This document shows, piece after piece, positions 47,241 to 57,248 of a DNA stretch of 64,000 bases. The stretch comes from Polynucleobacter sp. CS-Odin-A6. Lineage in GTDB: Bacteria; Pseudomonadota; Gammaproteobacteria; Burkholderiales; Burkholderiaceae. The first letter of the stretch is position 1; the number at the start of each line of letters is the position of its first letter. The stretch spans positions 372,001-436,000 of the forward strand of contig NZ_JACVPD010000001.1 of assembly GCF_018882095.1 (NCBI RefSeq), written 5' to 3'. The notes under the pieces are model-generated. The model searched no databases. It saw only the letters and a program-made list of their open reading frames with translations, and was not told the DNA's origin. The translations under genes and the position numbers were made by a program.

Positions 47241-47272
47241 GTAGCTTACTTAATTGCTTAGTTAACTGCTAC

Positions 47273-48256
47273 TTAATCAGTCGGCATGCCCACTAACTTA
47301 GCAGTTACTTCCCACAGATCTTTACTGAGTTTTTCACTCTTAGCCTTCATGGAGAGCTCTTGGGCAAAGGGCTCCCTAATGGCGGAGTTGCGATTGCCCC
47401 AACTCCAATGAACGCCGGATTGAGTAAAGCGTGAATCAGCTACGACCTGAGCAACCCGTTCACCAGCAAGCTCTTGGGTGACATAACCTTTGGTAATATT
47501 TTTCTGAAACCAGGGAAATATTTTTTGGAAGAGTGGGGGCGTATCTCTGAAGAGCGCAGTCTCAGCTACGCATCCAGGATAGAGGGTATTAAAGATCACA
47601 CCAGTACTAGCGTGATATCTTTTTTGCAGCTCTCGATTCATGACCATATTGCATAACTTACTGTCTTTGTAGGCTTTGCCTGGTTTAAAGGATTTCCCAT
47701 TAATCATCGCAATAGGTGCTTTAAAGCCGGCCATAAGACCCTCGAGAGCACCAATATCTGCAGGAGCCGGAATCGGAACTTTGCCTCCGAATTCTTCTGA
47801 GTTTGCGGTTACTGTACCCAAGGTAATCAGACGCGCATGCTCATGTTGTGCAGCCGTTTGTTTGAGATTTTCAAGCAGCATTCTGCTTAAGACATAGTGT
47901 CCAAAGTAATTCGTGGCAACGCTGATCTCAAATCCCTGAGGCGAGCGCGCTGGTTCTTTTAATAAAGGTAAGTAAGTTGCTGCGTTACAGAGCAAGGCAT
48001 TGAGTTTTTGACCGCTGTCATTGAAGCGCTGTACAAAGGCTTTCACGCTATCCAAATCACCCAGGTCTAATGGCCAGATTTCATATTGGCTCGAATCAAA
48101 TTGATGCGCTTTGGCAGCTAACTCCATTTTTTGGGGGTCGCGGACCGCAAGTATCAGCCGCCAATTTCGGGCTAATAGGGCCTTGGCCGCATTTAAACCA
48201 ACACCAGATGAGGATCCAGTAATAATTGCAAGTGCTTGAGTGGTAATGGAGGTCAT
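47273..48256 (-). CDS. por: Light-dependent protochlorophyllide oxidoreductase (LPOR)
   Basis: A 327-residue SDR-type enzyme that reduces protochlorophyllide with NADPH and light. LPOR-specific features: TGSSSGVG for NADPH (residues 13-20), C90 in [10 protein letters not shown], catalytic Y196 and K200 in [10 protein letters not shown]229 in [13 protein letters not shown], and the late [20 protein letters not shown] and [10 protein letters not shown] blocks. These separate it from ordinary SDRs. It lies inside the bch cluster, convergent with bchL and divergent from a hydrolase gene, and no TGT-N12-ACA site lies in its short upstream region. LPOR is typical of oxygenic phototrophs and is known in some aerobic anoxygenic phototrophs. 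Transfer is therefore likely. Confidence 0.93.
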   Translation of the reverse strand: MTSITTQALAIITGSSSGVGLNAAKALLARNWRLILAVRDPQKMELAAKAHQFDSSQYEIWPLDLGDLDSVKAFVQRFNDSGQKLNALLCNAATYLPLLKEPARSPQGFEISVATNYFGHYVLSRMLLENLKQTAAQHEHARLITLGTVTANSEEFGGKVPIPAPADIGALEGLMAGFKAPIAMINGKSFKPGKAYKDSKLCNMVMNRELQKRYHASTGVIFNTLYPGCVAETALFRDTPPLFQKIFPWFQKNITKGYVTQELAGERVAQVVADSRFTQSGVHWSWGNRNSAIREPFAQELSMKAKSEKLSKDLWEVTAKLVGMPTD

Positions 48257-48316
48257 TTTTCTATTACAGTCTTAGTTTGGTAAAAATTAATCATCGTCAT
48301 TTTAAGGCTAGTCTCG

Positions 48317-49246
48317 ATGTTCCTAAAAGCGCTAAAGATCATTGCTATTCTACTAACGGCATTTTTATTGCTTGCCGCCCTCTATCTATGGACTCCCGAT
48401 AAGTCCAAAGTAGAGTTAGAGAAAATCTACGGAACCCCTCAAACTGCTTATGTCAGTGCATTGGGTGTCAAAATTCATTACCAAGATACGGGAGCTTCTA
48501 AAAATCCCATTCCCATTCTATTTTTACATGGCTTTGGATCCAGTCTGCAGACTTGGGATAACTGGTCAGAGGCTTTAAGTAAAGAATACCGCGTGATCTC
48601 GGTGGACTTGCCCGGATTTGGTCTCACTGGAGCAGACCCCAGTGGTATCTATACTGATGCGAGAAGTGTGGAAGTGCTTGAAGCCTTCTTAAAAGAGTTA
48701 CAAATTCCAAAGGTAGTACTGGTTGGTAACTCGATGGGCGGAAAGTTTGCCTGGCAATTTGCCGCGCGTTATCCGAATGAGGTTGCCAAGTTGGTACTCA
48801 TTTCACCAGATGGATATGCCAGCCCTGGTATCGAGTACGGTAAAAAACCAGATGTTCCCGCCATTGCTGAGCTCTATCGCTATTTCTTCTCTAAAACTTT
48901 TTTAGCGATGAACCTGGAGCCGGCTTACGCTAATCCCAAGACCTTAAATGACAGCTTGGTAAATCGTTACTATGATCTGATGCTAGCGCCTGGCGTTAGA
49001 GGCGCTATTTTGGCCCGCATGCAACAAACAGTGTTGCAAGATCCAGTGCCGTCTTTAGAGTCCATCAAGGTGCCCACATTGTTGCTCTGGGGTGAAAAAG
49101 ATGCTTTTATTCCCATTGCAAATTCAGATGATTACTTAAAAGTAATGCCGAATGCGAAGAGAGTATCCTTGCCTAACATTGGTCACTTACCGCAAGAAGA
49201 GCAACCAGAAATTGGTCTTCAGGCACTCAAAGAGTTCTTAAAGTAA
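48317..49246 (+). CDS. Membrane-anchored alpha/beta hydrolase beside bchO
   Basis: A 309-residue hydrolase with an N-terminal membrane anchor (ALKIIAILLTAFLLLAALYLW). The oxyanion loop LFLHGFGSS, the nucleophile elbow VGNSMGG, the aspartate region LLLWGEKDAF and the histidine in NIGHLPQEE form a complete triad set. Its stop overlaps the bchO start (TAATG), so the two hydrolases are co-translated. Its role in photosynthesis is not known; the position between por and bchO suggests pigment or lipid ester work. Confidence 0.8.
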   Translation: MFLKALKIIAILLTAFLLLAALYLWTPDKSKVELEKIYGTPQTAYVSALGVKIHYQDTGASKNPIPILFLHGFGSSLQTWDNWSEALSKEYRVISVDLPGFGLTGADPSGIYTDARSVEVLEAFLKELQIPKVVLVGNSMGGKFAWQFAARYPNEVAKLVLISPDGYASPGIEYGKKPDVPAIAELYRYFFSKTFLAMNLEPAYANPKTLNDSLVNRYYDLMLAPGVRGAILARMQQTVLQDPVPSLESIKVPTLLLWGEKDAFIPIANSDDYLKVMPNAKRVSLPNIGHLPQEEQPEIGLQALKEFLK

Positions 49247-50100
49247 TGAAACGAATTCCCTTAGACTGGCCTAATCGACAACATAGCAGGATTGTTGCTG
49301 TTGGAGATTTGGATTGGCATGTGCAGCTCACTGGTAAAGGCCCTGTGGTTTTGCTATTGCACGGCACTGGCAGTTCAACCCACTCTTGGTCAGATCTGAT
49401 TCCTTTGCTAGAACCGAATGCACAAGTCCTAATACCGGATTTGCCAGGCCATGCTTTTACCTTAGGCGCAAAATTAGAAGATCTCAAACTCGATGTCATC
49501 GCACGCTCATTAAAACTGCTCATTGATCAATTAGGGATCGAAGCGCCTTCGATCGTAGTGGGACATTCTGCTGGCGCCCCCTTAGCACTGCGTTTCGCGG
49601 TGGCTGCATCTAAGCAACCTAAGTTAGTGATCGCCTTAAATCCGTCTTTTATACCGCCACCCGCTTTCTATACCAGCTTCTTTGGGCCACTCTTAGGTCC
49701 CCTGACTCGATCCTCAACACTGTCTAGCCTACTGGCTTCGTTCTCACCCAACTTAGGAATGGTAGATAAGTTACTGGACTCGACTAATACAATTTTGCCG
49801 GAGGCTCGCAGAGTGTATTACAGAAAACTCTTTGAGCGTTCAGACCATGTACGCGGTTCGATGAATTTTATGGCAGCAGCAGATATTCAAAAAGTGTTGG
49901 TTGAAGCTGATTTGTACCGAGGTAAATTAATTTGCGTATTGGGTAATCAGGATGCGTGGATTCCGGTAAAGCCTTTAGAAAAGATTATTCAGGACTATTT
50001 TCCCGCTGCAGAGATTGTGAAGTGGGAGGGTGGCCACATCATGCATGAGCTTGAACCAAACAAAGTGGCCGAACTGATTCTTACAGGGTTAAAGACTTAA
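49246..50100 (+). CDS. bchO: Mg-chelatase-associated alpha/beta hydrolase BchO
   Basis: A 284-residue protein of the BchO family, found with Mg-chelatase genes in purple bacteria; its reaction is unsettled. It has LLLHGTGSSTHSWSDL, the GHSAGAP elbow, and the late GGHIMHE histidine. The start overlaps the previous hydrolase. It is convergent with bchD, whereas in many clusters bchO follows bchD on the same strand; here it sits on the opposite strand. Confidence 0.85.
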   Translation: MKRIPLDWPNRQHSRIVAVGDLDWHVQLTGKGPVVLLLHGTGSSTHSWSDLIPLLEPNAQVLIPDLPGHAFTLGAKLEDLKLDVIARSLKLLIDQLGIEAPSIVVGHSAGAPLALRFAVAASKQPKLVIALNPSFIPPPAFYTSFFGPLLGPLTRSSTLSSLLASFSPNLGMVDKLLDSTNTILPEARRVYYRKLFERSDHVRGSMNFMAAADIQKVLVEADLYRGKLICVLGNQDAWIPVKPLEKIIQDYFPAAEIVKWEGGHIMHELEPNKVAELILTGLKT

Positions 50101-50108
50101 GCCAATAA

Positions 50109-52046
50109 CTAAGGTCGTTTGAGTCCTTGCATGATTGCTTGAGAAACCTCATTGGCTCCTGCATTCGGTAGGGGTAAGTACATTGATCCAAGAAGCGCGG
50201 CAATAGCTTTGCCTTCATCCCTAGCTTGGGGTGAAGTATCAATCCACAATGACTTAAAAGAATAATAAGAAGCTGCACGGGCGGACTTCTGCGCATCTTC
50301 CATTGCCTTAGGTCTACCTGGAGAACCATCTTTAGCAATATTGGCTCGGCCATCAGTTAAGAAGACGAGAGCAGGGGTAAGTCCTTTTCTCATCGATGCA
50401 CTGGCAACCTCAAAAGACTCTTCAATAGCGCGGGATAAGGGAGTTCCACCACCACCAGGCAGGCCACTCAGGGCCCGTTTTGCCTTTACCAAGGAGCGCG
50501 TTGGAGCGAGAATGAGTTCTGCAACGCTACCCCTAAATGACATCACTGCTACTTGATCCCGTCTCACATAGCATTCTGCTAACAGGAGTTCTACCGCACC
50601 CTTTGCTTCCGCAAGGCGATGCATTGCAGAGGAGCCAGAAGCATCCACGATAAACATCGTTAAGGTTTGCGTCCGTTCTTGATAACGCTTGATCCTAAAA
50701 TCTTCTTTGCGGATAAGAATCTTGCCTACAGGAATGGATTTACCTGCGGCGATCATTTCTGCTCTGCGCACGCCTTGCCAAGGAACGGCGGCTCGCAAGG
50801 TATCAATGATGCTTAAGGTTTTGCCACCTTCAGGCATACCTGGCATATTGCCTAGGGGGCGACCACGCATGCGACCTACTTTGACGGCACCTGTTTTACC
50901 CCCCATCCCTTTTGGCGTTTTCAGATCAGCCAAATCAGCCAAGCGAGCCAAGAGATCTGCAGGGATGGCTGCTTGAGCAGCTTCTACAATTTCATCTTCG
51001 AGGGCTTGAGGATTTTCTGAGTTTGTTTTGTCAGTGTCATCTTCATCCTTATCTTCCTCATCATTTTTTTCTTGGTCCTGATCTTCATTGGGATCTGGCG
51101 GAGGCACCTCTGGTGGAGGTGGGGGATCTTGATCTATGCTTTCTTCTGGCTGATCATCAGTTTGATCTTCTTCAGATGGCGCTTCGTTTTCATCTTCAGG
51201 TGGAGGTGCGCTTTGTGGCAAGCGGGTCGCTCGGGGTGATAACACTAAAGCAATTGCACGTTGAAGATGAATGCTGCTGACTTCCGATTCCATATCAAAG
51301 GCAGCCATGCATTTTGCAGTATTGAGTGCTAAGTTCAATGCCCGAATTGATGCAATCCCGAGTTGCTCGGCAACGCCTACGAGTGCATTGAGACTGTCTT
51401 CGCTGATGATGACATCCGAAAAATTGTCGCTAGCATATTGCAGCGACTGCGCATCTGGCAAAAAGTCATCATCCGTCTCGGGTAAATCTCTCCATCCGAT
51501 GACATCTAGATTGAGAAGATAGGCAACTCTTTGCTTGATTTTTTCATTTGGCTGCTCATCATCTTCGATGCCTTCATCTAAGGCAACCACACCAAAGCGA
51601 CTATCAATTTTTTGACTTTGCCCATCGCGCTCAATGGCAATGAAAGCATTGTCTAGTGCACTAACTACTTTTGCTACCGCACTCACTTCAACCCGCTCTG
51701 CCATTGGCATCAGTAACAATTGACCATCACATTGAGCTAGCAAGCCTTGTCGTAAGACTGCCTTACCAGTGCGTAAGGTTTGATCAAGATCGATTCCACC
51801 AATGAGATTTTCATCAGAAATTCCGAGTGGCATTCTTCTTAGCGGGAGCCTCATGCCTGCCAACTGGGCTACCGAGTTTAGGTAAGCTAGCCAACGATCT
51901 CTTACAGGCCCTGAGCGGGCGCGCAGAATCACGCCACCTAAACCATGCGGGTTAATGGCTAAGAGTTGGGCAACCTGTAAAGCGCGTAACCAAGTTTCTA
52001 ATTTGGCGCTTTTACTGATTTCTTGCGTTTGTTCTTGATTTTCCAA
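50109..52046 (-). CDS. bchD: Magnesium chelatase subunit D
   Basis: A 645-residue subunit that with BchI and BchH inserts Mg into protoporphyrin IX. It has an N-terminal AAA+-like part without a good Walker A, a strongly acidic and proline-rich linker at about residues 275-345 (runs of D, E and P), and a C-terminal VWA domain with the metal site VDASGSSAM. It is 14 bp behind bchI and probably co-transcribed from the bchI-bchH divergent region. Confidence 0.94.
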   Translation of the reverse strand: MENQEQTQEISKSAKLETWLRALQVAQLLAINPHGLGGVILRARSGPVRDRWLAYLNSVAQLAGMRLPLRRMPLGISDENLIGGIDLDQTLRTGKAVLRQGLLAQCDGQLLLMPMAERVEVSAVAKVVSALDNAFIAIERDGQSQKIDSRFGVVALDEGIEDDEQPNEKIKQRVAYLLNLDVIGWRDLPETDDDFLPDAQSLQYASDNFSDVIISEDSLNALVGVAEQLGIASIRALNLALNTAKCMAAFDMESEVSSIHLQRAIALVLSPRATRLPQSAPPPEDENEAPSEEDQTDDQPEESIDQDPPPPPEVPPPDPNEDQDQEKNDEEDKDEDDTDKTNSENPQALEDEIVEAAQAAIPADLLARLADLADLKTPKGMGGKTGAVKVGRMRGRPLGNMPGMPEGGKTLSIIDTLRAAVPWQGVRRAEMIAAGKSIPVGKILIRKEDFRIKRYQERTQTLTMFIVDASGSSAMHRLAEAKGAVELLLAECYVRRDQVAVMSFRGSVAELILAPTRSLVKAKRALSGLPGGGGTPLSRAIEESFEVASASMRKGLTPALVFLTDGRANIAKDGSPGRPKAMEDAQKSARAASYYSFKSLWIDTSPQARDEGKAIAALLGSMYLPLPNAGANEVSQAIMQGLKRP

Positions 52047-52060
52047 AAGACGGTAGTTGC

Positions 52061-53107
52061 TTACTTGCTTGGCTCAGGAAACAATTCTTCTAAGGCTCTT
52101 CTGACTCTGACAGCAGAGCTAGAATCATCTAGTGGATTGCGTCTGAGACGATGTTGCAAAGCAGGTACTGCAATCTTTTTCAGATGATCAATCGTGACAT
52201 GATTTTTTCCACACAAGGCCGCATAAGCACGGGTTGCCCTGAGAAGCGTTAACTCACCACGCAAACCATCGGTTCCAAGGTGACTACAAAGTTGAGTCAC
52301 TTTTTCTAGCATGTCATCATCGATCTTTACATTTGGCAATTTCTTTTTTCCTGCCTGAATTTGTTGCCGAATGATGTCATCTTCTTTTTCCCAGATCTCC
52401 ATGAACTTAGCTTGATTACGCTCAAACTCATCACGTCGTTTAATAATTTCTACTCGGGCTTTAGGTTCTTGCGGCGTCTTAACTTCAACTGCAAGACCAA
52501 AACGATCCAGTAACTGAGGGCGAAGTTCGCCTTCCTCAGGGTTGCCGCTACCTACTAAAACAAACTTAGCAGGGTGACGAATACTTAAACCCTCTCTTTC
52601 AACAACGTTTACTCCAGATGCAGCAACGTCAATTAACAAGTCGACTAGGTGATCTTCTAAAAGATTCACCTCATCGATGTACAGAAATCCGCGATGTGCT
52701 TTAGCAAGCAGACCAGGCTCATACGCCTTCTCCCCGGAGCTCAAGGCTTTTTCAATATCTAACGCACCAATCACGCGGTCTTCTGTGGCGCCTAATGGCA
52801 AGTCAACTACTGGCACTGGTTTCTTGATAGCCTTGAGTTTTCCGCCAACCTTCAGCTTGGCTCTCAGGTCATCACATACTGGACAGATTCCAGTCGAGGC
52901 ATTTGGATCGCAGGCATAAACGCAATCTTGAACCGAGCTCATTTCAGGAAGTAATGCTGCAAGCGCACGCACTGCGGTGGATTTACCAGTACCGCGATCG
53001 CCCATCACCAGCACACCTCCCACGCTGGAATCGAGTGCCGCAATCAAAATTGCCAATTTCATATCCTCTTGCCCAACGATTGCGGAGAAAGGGTAATTAC
53101 GCGCCAT
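52061..53107 (-). CDS. bchI: Magnesium chelatase ATPase subunit I
   Basis: A 348-residue AAA+ ATPase of Mg-chelatase. Walker A GDRGTGKSTAVRAL, Walker B GFLYIDEVNLL, and VLVGSGNPEEGELRPQLLDRFG are intact. The ATG at 53107 has AAGGAA 7 bases upstream; a TTG five codons earlier is less likely. Divergent from bchH with a 270-bp control region that carries a TGT-N12-ACA palindrome. Confidence 0.96.
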   Translation of the reverse strand: MARNYPFSAIVGQEDMKLAILIAALDSSVGGVLVMGDRGTGKSTAVRALAALLPEMSSVQDCVYACDPNASTGICPVCDDLRAKLKVGGKLKAIKKPVPVVDLPLGATEDRVIGALDIEKALSSGEKAYEPGLLAKAHRGFLYIDEVNLLEDHLVDLLIDVAASGVNVVEREGLSIRHPAKFVLVGSGNPEEGELRPQLLDRFGLAVEVKTPQEPKARVEIIKRRDEFERNQAKFMEIWEKEDDIIRQQIQAGKKKLPNVKIDDDMLEKVTQLCSHLGTDGLRGELTLLRATRAYAALCGKNHVTIDHLKKIAVPALQHRLRRNPLDDSSSAVRVRRALEELFPEPSK

Positions 53108-53260
53108 GAAAAATTCCTTCAATTTTTTTGAATAAAAACAGGGTAAATCAATTTATTGCACTGCATCAAAATCATTTATCAGTAGTCAAGCTCCTCAATA
53201 TACTGGCATTGAATTTTTACTAGGACATACCCTTAAATGATACTTTTAAAGCGAAAAATG

Positions 53261-53278
53261 TGTCAATTTAGGTTGACA
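53261..53278. promoter_or_regulatory. PpsR/CrtJ-type site between bchI and bchH
   Basis: TGTCAATTTAGGTTGACA matches TGT-N12-ACA and extends to the six-base arms TGTCAA / TTGACA. It stands about 100 bp before bchH and 150 bp before bchI. PpsR/CrtJ repress photosynthesis genes under oxygen at such palindromes in purple bacteria; the protein itself is not in this window. Confidence 0.7.
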
Positions 53279-53377
53279 GTAATCTGAGATTCCGAAAAAA
53301 TCATTCGGAGACTAAAAGTAAAAAGAGTAGGGAAAGTAAATTTTTCAAATTTAACCTTTTCAAATAAAACAGATTAA

Positions 53378-56300
53378 ATGCTGACAAAAACAAAAAATTC
53401 TCATTTGCATGAGCCTATCAAATTAGTGCTTGTGACGATGGACACCCATTTAAATAGTGCCGCAAATCGCGCCTATGATGATTTAAAGAAAACCATTCCG
53501 GGAGCAACGCTCACTATCCATTCAGCTAGTGAGTTTGCTGGTAATCCAGAGCATTTACAAAAGTGTAAGGACGATATTGCCACTGGCGATATTGTGATCG
53601 CTACCATGCTATTCCTGGAAGATCACTATTTGCCAATCTTGGACGATCTTAAGGCTAGGCGTGAGCATTGCGATGCCATGGTTTGCGCTATGTCTGCAGG
53701 TGATGTAACTAAGTTAACAAAAATTGGCAAGTTAGACATGAGTCAGCCGGCCAGCGGCTTGATGGCGATGCTGAAAAAGCTTCGTCCAAGCGCTAAAGAT
53801 AAAGATGGTAAGAGTAAGAGCAGTACAGCTGGTGCAAAGCAAATGAAAATGTTGCGAATCATCCCGCAGATGTTGCGCTTTGTACCTGGCACAGCCCAGG
53901 ATTTAAGGGCCTATTTCTTATCCTTGCAGTATTGGTTGGGCGGCTCTCAAGAGAACATGTACAACATGATGACTAATCTCATCAATAGGTATGCCTCTGG
54001 ATCGCGTGAGTCATTACGTAAAAATGCAAAAGCAGTGGATCCGGTTGAGTACCCCGATTCTGGTGTGTATCACCCGCGGATGAAAAGCAGACTTAGCAAC
54101 AAGTTAAGCGATTTACCAAAAGTGATACCGGATGCAAAAGCGCGTGGCAGGGTGGGGCTGTTAGTTCTGCGTTCTTATTTAGTCTCCGGCAACAGTGGTC
54201 ACTATGATCCGGTTATTGCTGCATTAGAAGCTCAAGGTTTGCAGGTAGTGCCTGCTTTTGCTGCGGGCTTAGACGCTCGTCCTGCAATCGATGATTACTT
54301 CAGTCAAGATGGTAAGCCAACCATCGATGCCATGATTTCTTTAACGGGCTTCTCTTTGGTGGGTGGACCTGCTTACAACGATGCTCATGCAGCTGAAGAA
54401 GTACTCGCTAAATTAGATATTCCGTATATTGCTGCTCACCCAGTGGAGTTCCAAAATCTGCAGCAATGGGGCAGTTCAGAGCGCGGGCTACTTCCCGTAG
54501 AGAGCACCATCATGGTGGCTATTCCTGAGTTGGATGGTTCTACCGTGCCGATGGTTTATGGTGGTCGCCCTGGGGCATCTGGCACAACTTGCAATGGCTG
54601 TCATCAGCATTGCTCTTTCACAGACGATCACAATCCGCAGGATATGTTTACCTGTGTTGAGCGCGTCGGCATGTTGGCTGCTCGCATTGGTAAGTTGGTG
54701 GATTTACGTCGTTCAGAGCGTGCCGAGAGAAAAGTGGGTGTGGTACTGTTTAATTTCCCACCCAATGCCGGCAATATTGGGAGTGCAGCCTACCTTAGCG
54801 TATTCCAGTCATTGCAAAATTTATTGATTGGCATGAAAGAGCGTGGCTATACGGTTGATGTTCCAGAGTCAGTTGATGAGTTACGCGATTCGATTCTCAA
54901 GGGCAATGCTCGTCAGTACGGTGCAGATGCCAACGTTCATACTTTAATTCCGGTGGATGACCATGTTCGTCGTGAACCTTGGTTAAAGGAGATCGAGGCT
55001 CAATGGGGTCCAGCACCAGGCAAGCAGCTTTCGAACGGCAGCTCCATTTTTGTTCTTGGCAAGCAGTTTGGCAATGTACTGATTTCTGTTCAACCTTCCT
55101 TTGGTTATGAAGGCGATCCAATGCGCTTGTTGTTTGAGCGTGGCTTTGCCCCAACCCATGCATTTTCGGCTTACTACCGTTACTTGCGCGAAGACTTTGC
55201 TGCTACAGCCGTGATTCACTTTGGAACACATGGTGCACTTGAGTTTATGCCGGGTAAACAAACTGGTATGAGTGGTGCCTGCTGGCCAGATCGTTTGATT
55301 CATGATCTTCCGAACATTTACTTGTACGCATCCAATAATCCCTCAGAGGGCGCGATTGCAAAACGCCGTTCTGGTGCCACATTGATTAGTTACCTCACAC
55401 CTCCAGTCACTCAAGCAGGTTTATATGCTGGTCTAGCCGATTTGAAGGCGTCGATCGAACGCTTTAGATCTTTGGATGTCGATGCTGATCAAGAGCGCAT
55501 TGATTTAGGGGAGTTGATTCAGGCACAAGCTGCTGAAATTGATCTGTGTAAAGCTGAGCCTGCATGGGATAAGACTGATTTGAATGGGTTGCAAAATACA
55601 GTAAGCAGTCTCTTTAACGAATTGCTTGAGCTCGAATACACCTTGATACCCCATGGCTTGCATGTGGTCGGTGCCGTGCCCCCTTTGGCTGAGCGCTTTG
55701 GTTTGTTGAAGGCGATGGCTGATGTGGCATTGGATCACCCCATCGAGGATCGCGTTGTCGAGGCTCTCATGAGTGGCGAGAAGTTTGAAAAAGTAATTGA
55801 TGCTAATCCCGAGTTGCTTGAATTGGGAACTCGCGAAACTCTAGTCGATTTATTTGGAAAGATGGTCAAGTCCAACGAGCTGATGTCTGCTGAGACTGAA
55901 GTGACTGGCATGTTGGATGCATTAGACGGTCGCTTCATTCGACCAGCCGCAGGGGGCGATGTGATGCGTAACCCTGAAGTGCTGCCTACAGGCCGTAATT
56001 TGCACGGCTTTGATCCTTTCAGAATTCCGAGTGTTTTTGCTGTCAAAGATGGCGCTAAACAAGCTCAACGCATTCTGGATAAATACCAAGAAGATAGCCA
56101 TGAACTTCCAGAATCCATTGCAATGGTTTTATGGGGCAGTGATAACTTGAAATCTGAGGGCGGTCAAATTGGTCAAGCCCTCGCATTGATGGGGGCTAAA
56201 CCCCGCTTTGATAGTTATGGCCGTTTAGCTGGTGCAGAATTGATTTCATTAAGCGAATTAGGTCGCCCCAGAATCGACGTAGTCATTACTCTGTCTGGTA

Positions 56301-57196
56301 TCTTCCGCGATCTCTTACCTTTGCAAATTAAATTGTTGGCTGAAGCTGCATTTATGGCTGCCTCTGCAGAAGATGAGCCACTTGAGCAAAACTTCATTCG
56401 TAAACATTCCTTGGCATACCAAAAAGAACATGGTTGTGATTTAGAGACCGCCTCATTGCGGGTTTATGGAAATGCAGATGGAGCTTATGGATCGAACGTG
56501 AGCAATATGGTTGAAAACAGCGTGTGGGAAGAGGAAGATGAATTAGCTGAAACCTATACCCGCAGAAAAGGCTTTGCTTTTGGACGTGCTGGTGTGCCGA
56601 TTCAGAACAATGCTTTGTTGAAGAGCGTTTTGTCTGATGTGCAGATGACTTATCAAAATCTGGACTCGATGGAATTAGGCGTTACTACGATTGACAATTA
56701 CTTTGATACCTTAGGAGGTATTACGAGAGCAGTGAAGCGTGCCAAGGGCGGAGCGGATGTGCCGGTATTCATTGGCGATCAAACCAAGGGTGAGGGCGCG
56801 GTAAGAACGCTCTCTGAGCAAGTTTCTTTAGAGACGCGTACTCGTATGCTCAATCCAAAATGGTATGAAGGCATGCTCGAGAGTGGCTATGAAGGTGTCC
56901 GCCAAATTGAGGTTCACATTACCAATACGATGGGTTGGTCAGCTACTACAGGTCAAGTTCAACCCTGGGTTTACAAGCAGTTGACTGAGACTTTCATGCT
57001 GAACCCAGAAATGCGCGAACGTTTGGCAAAACTCAATCCGACTGCCGCAGCACGTTTAGCGAATCGCTTGACCGAAGCATCACAAAGAAATTATTGGCAG
57101 CCTGACCCAGAGATGCTCAAGCAGATGCAAGAGGCTAATGATGAGCTGGAAGATCGTCTCGAGGGGATTTACGACGACGTACCCATCGCTGCTTAA
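53378..57196 (+). CDS. bchH: Magnesium chelatase subunit H
   Basis: The 1272-residue porphyrin-binding subunit of Mg-chelatase. The length, the N-terminal LVLVTMDTHLNSAANRAYDDL region and the central HFGTHGALEFMPGKQTGMSG motif are typical of BchH/ChlH and separate it from CobN. No clear ribosome binding site is seen before the ATG. Its leader carries a short TCCGAA / TTCGGA hairpin near 53290-53310. It begins the plus-strand run bchH-crtE-crtF and is expected under PpsR control. Confidence 0.97.
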   Translation: MLTKTKNSHLHEPIKLVLVTMDTHLNSAANRAYDDLKKTIPGATLTIHSASEFAGNPEHLQKCKDDIATGDIVIATMLFLEDHYLPILDDLKARREHCDAMVCAMSAGDVTKLTKIGKLDMSQPASGLMAMLKKLRPSAKDKDGKSKSSTAGAKQMKMLRIIPQMLRFVPGTAQDLRAYFLSLQYWLGGSQENMYNMMTNLINRYASGSRESLRKNAKAVDPVEYPDSGVYHPRMKSRLSNKLSDLPKVIPDAKARGRVGLLVLRSYLVSGNSGHYDPVIAALEAQGLQVVPAFAAGLDARPAIDDYFSQDGKPTIDAMISLTGFSLVGGPAYNDAHAAEEVLAKLDIPYIAAHPVEFQNLQQWGSSERGLLPVESTIMVAIPELDGSTVPMVYGGRPGASGTTCNGCHQHCSFTDDHNPQDMFTCVERVGMLAARIGKLVDLRRSERAERKVGVVLFNFPPNAGNIGSAAYLSVFQSLQNLLIGMKERGYTVDVPESVDELRDSILKGNARQYGADANVHTLIPVDDHVRREPWLKEIEAQWGPAPGKQLSNGSSIFVLGKQFGNVLISVQPSFGYEGDPMRLLFERGFAPTHAFSAYYRYLREDFAATAVIHFGTHGALEFMPGKQTGMSGACWPDRLIHDLPNIYLYASNNPSEGAIAKRRSGATLISYLTPPVTQAGLYAGLADLKASIERFRSLDVDADQERIDLGELIQAQAAEIDLCKAEPAWDKTDLNGLQNTVSSLFNELLELEYTLIPHGLHVVGAVPPLAERFGLLKAMADVALDHPIEDRVVEALMSGEKFEKVIDANPELLELGTRETLVDLFGKMVKSNELMSAETEVTGMLDALDGRFIRPAAGGDVMRNPEVLPTGRNLHGFDPFRIPSVFAVKDGAKQAQRILDKYQEDSHELPESIAMVLWGSDNLKSEGGQIGQALALMGAKPRFDSYGRLAGAELISLSELGRPRIDVVITLSGIFRDLLPLQIKLLAEAAFMAASAEDEPLEQNFIRKHSLAYQKEHGCDLETASLRVYGNADGAYGSNVSNMVENSVWEEEDELAETYTRRKGFAFGRAGVPIQNNALLKSVLSDVQMTYQNLDSMELGVTTIDNYFDTLGGITRAVKRAKGGADVPVFIGDQTKGEGAVRTLSEQVSLETRTRMLNPKWYEGMLESGYEGVRQIEVHITNTMGWSATTGQVQPWVYKQLTETFMLNPEMRERLAKLNPTAAARLANRLTEASQRNYWQPDPEMLKQMQEANDELEDRLEGIYDDVPIAA

Positions 57197-57248
57197 TTAC
57201 GTATTCACAGACTAATCTTTACAACGCACTATTTACACAATATTGACT

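Noticed and set aside
50912-51280. 122-residue plus-strand frame opposite bchD
   Set aside because: It is the complement of the acidic-proline linker of bchD, whose low complexity leaves the other frames open by chance.
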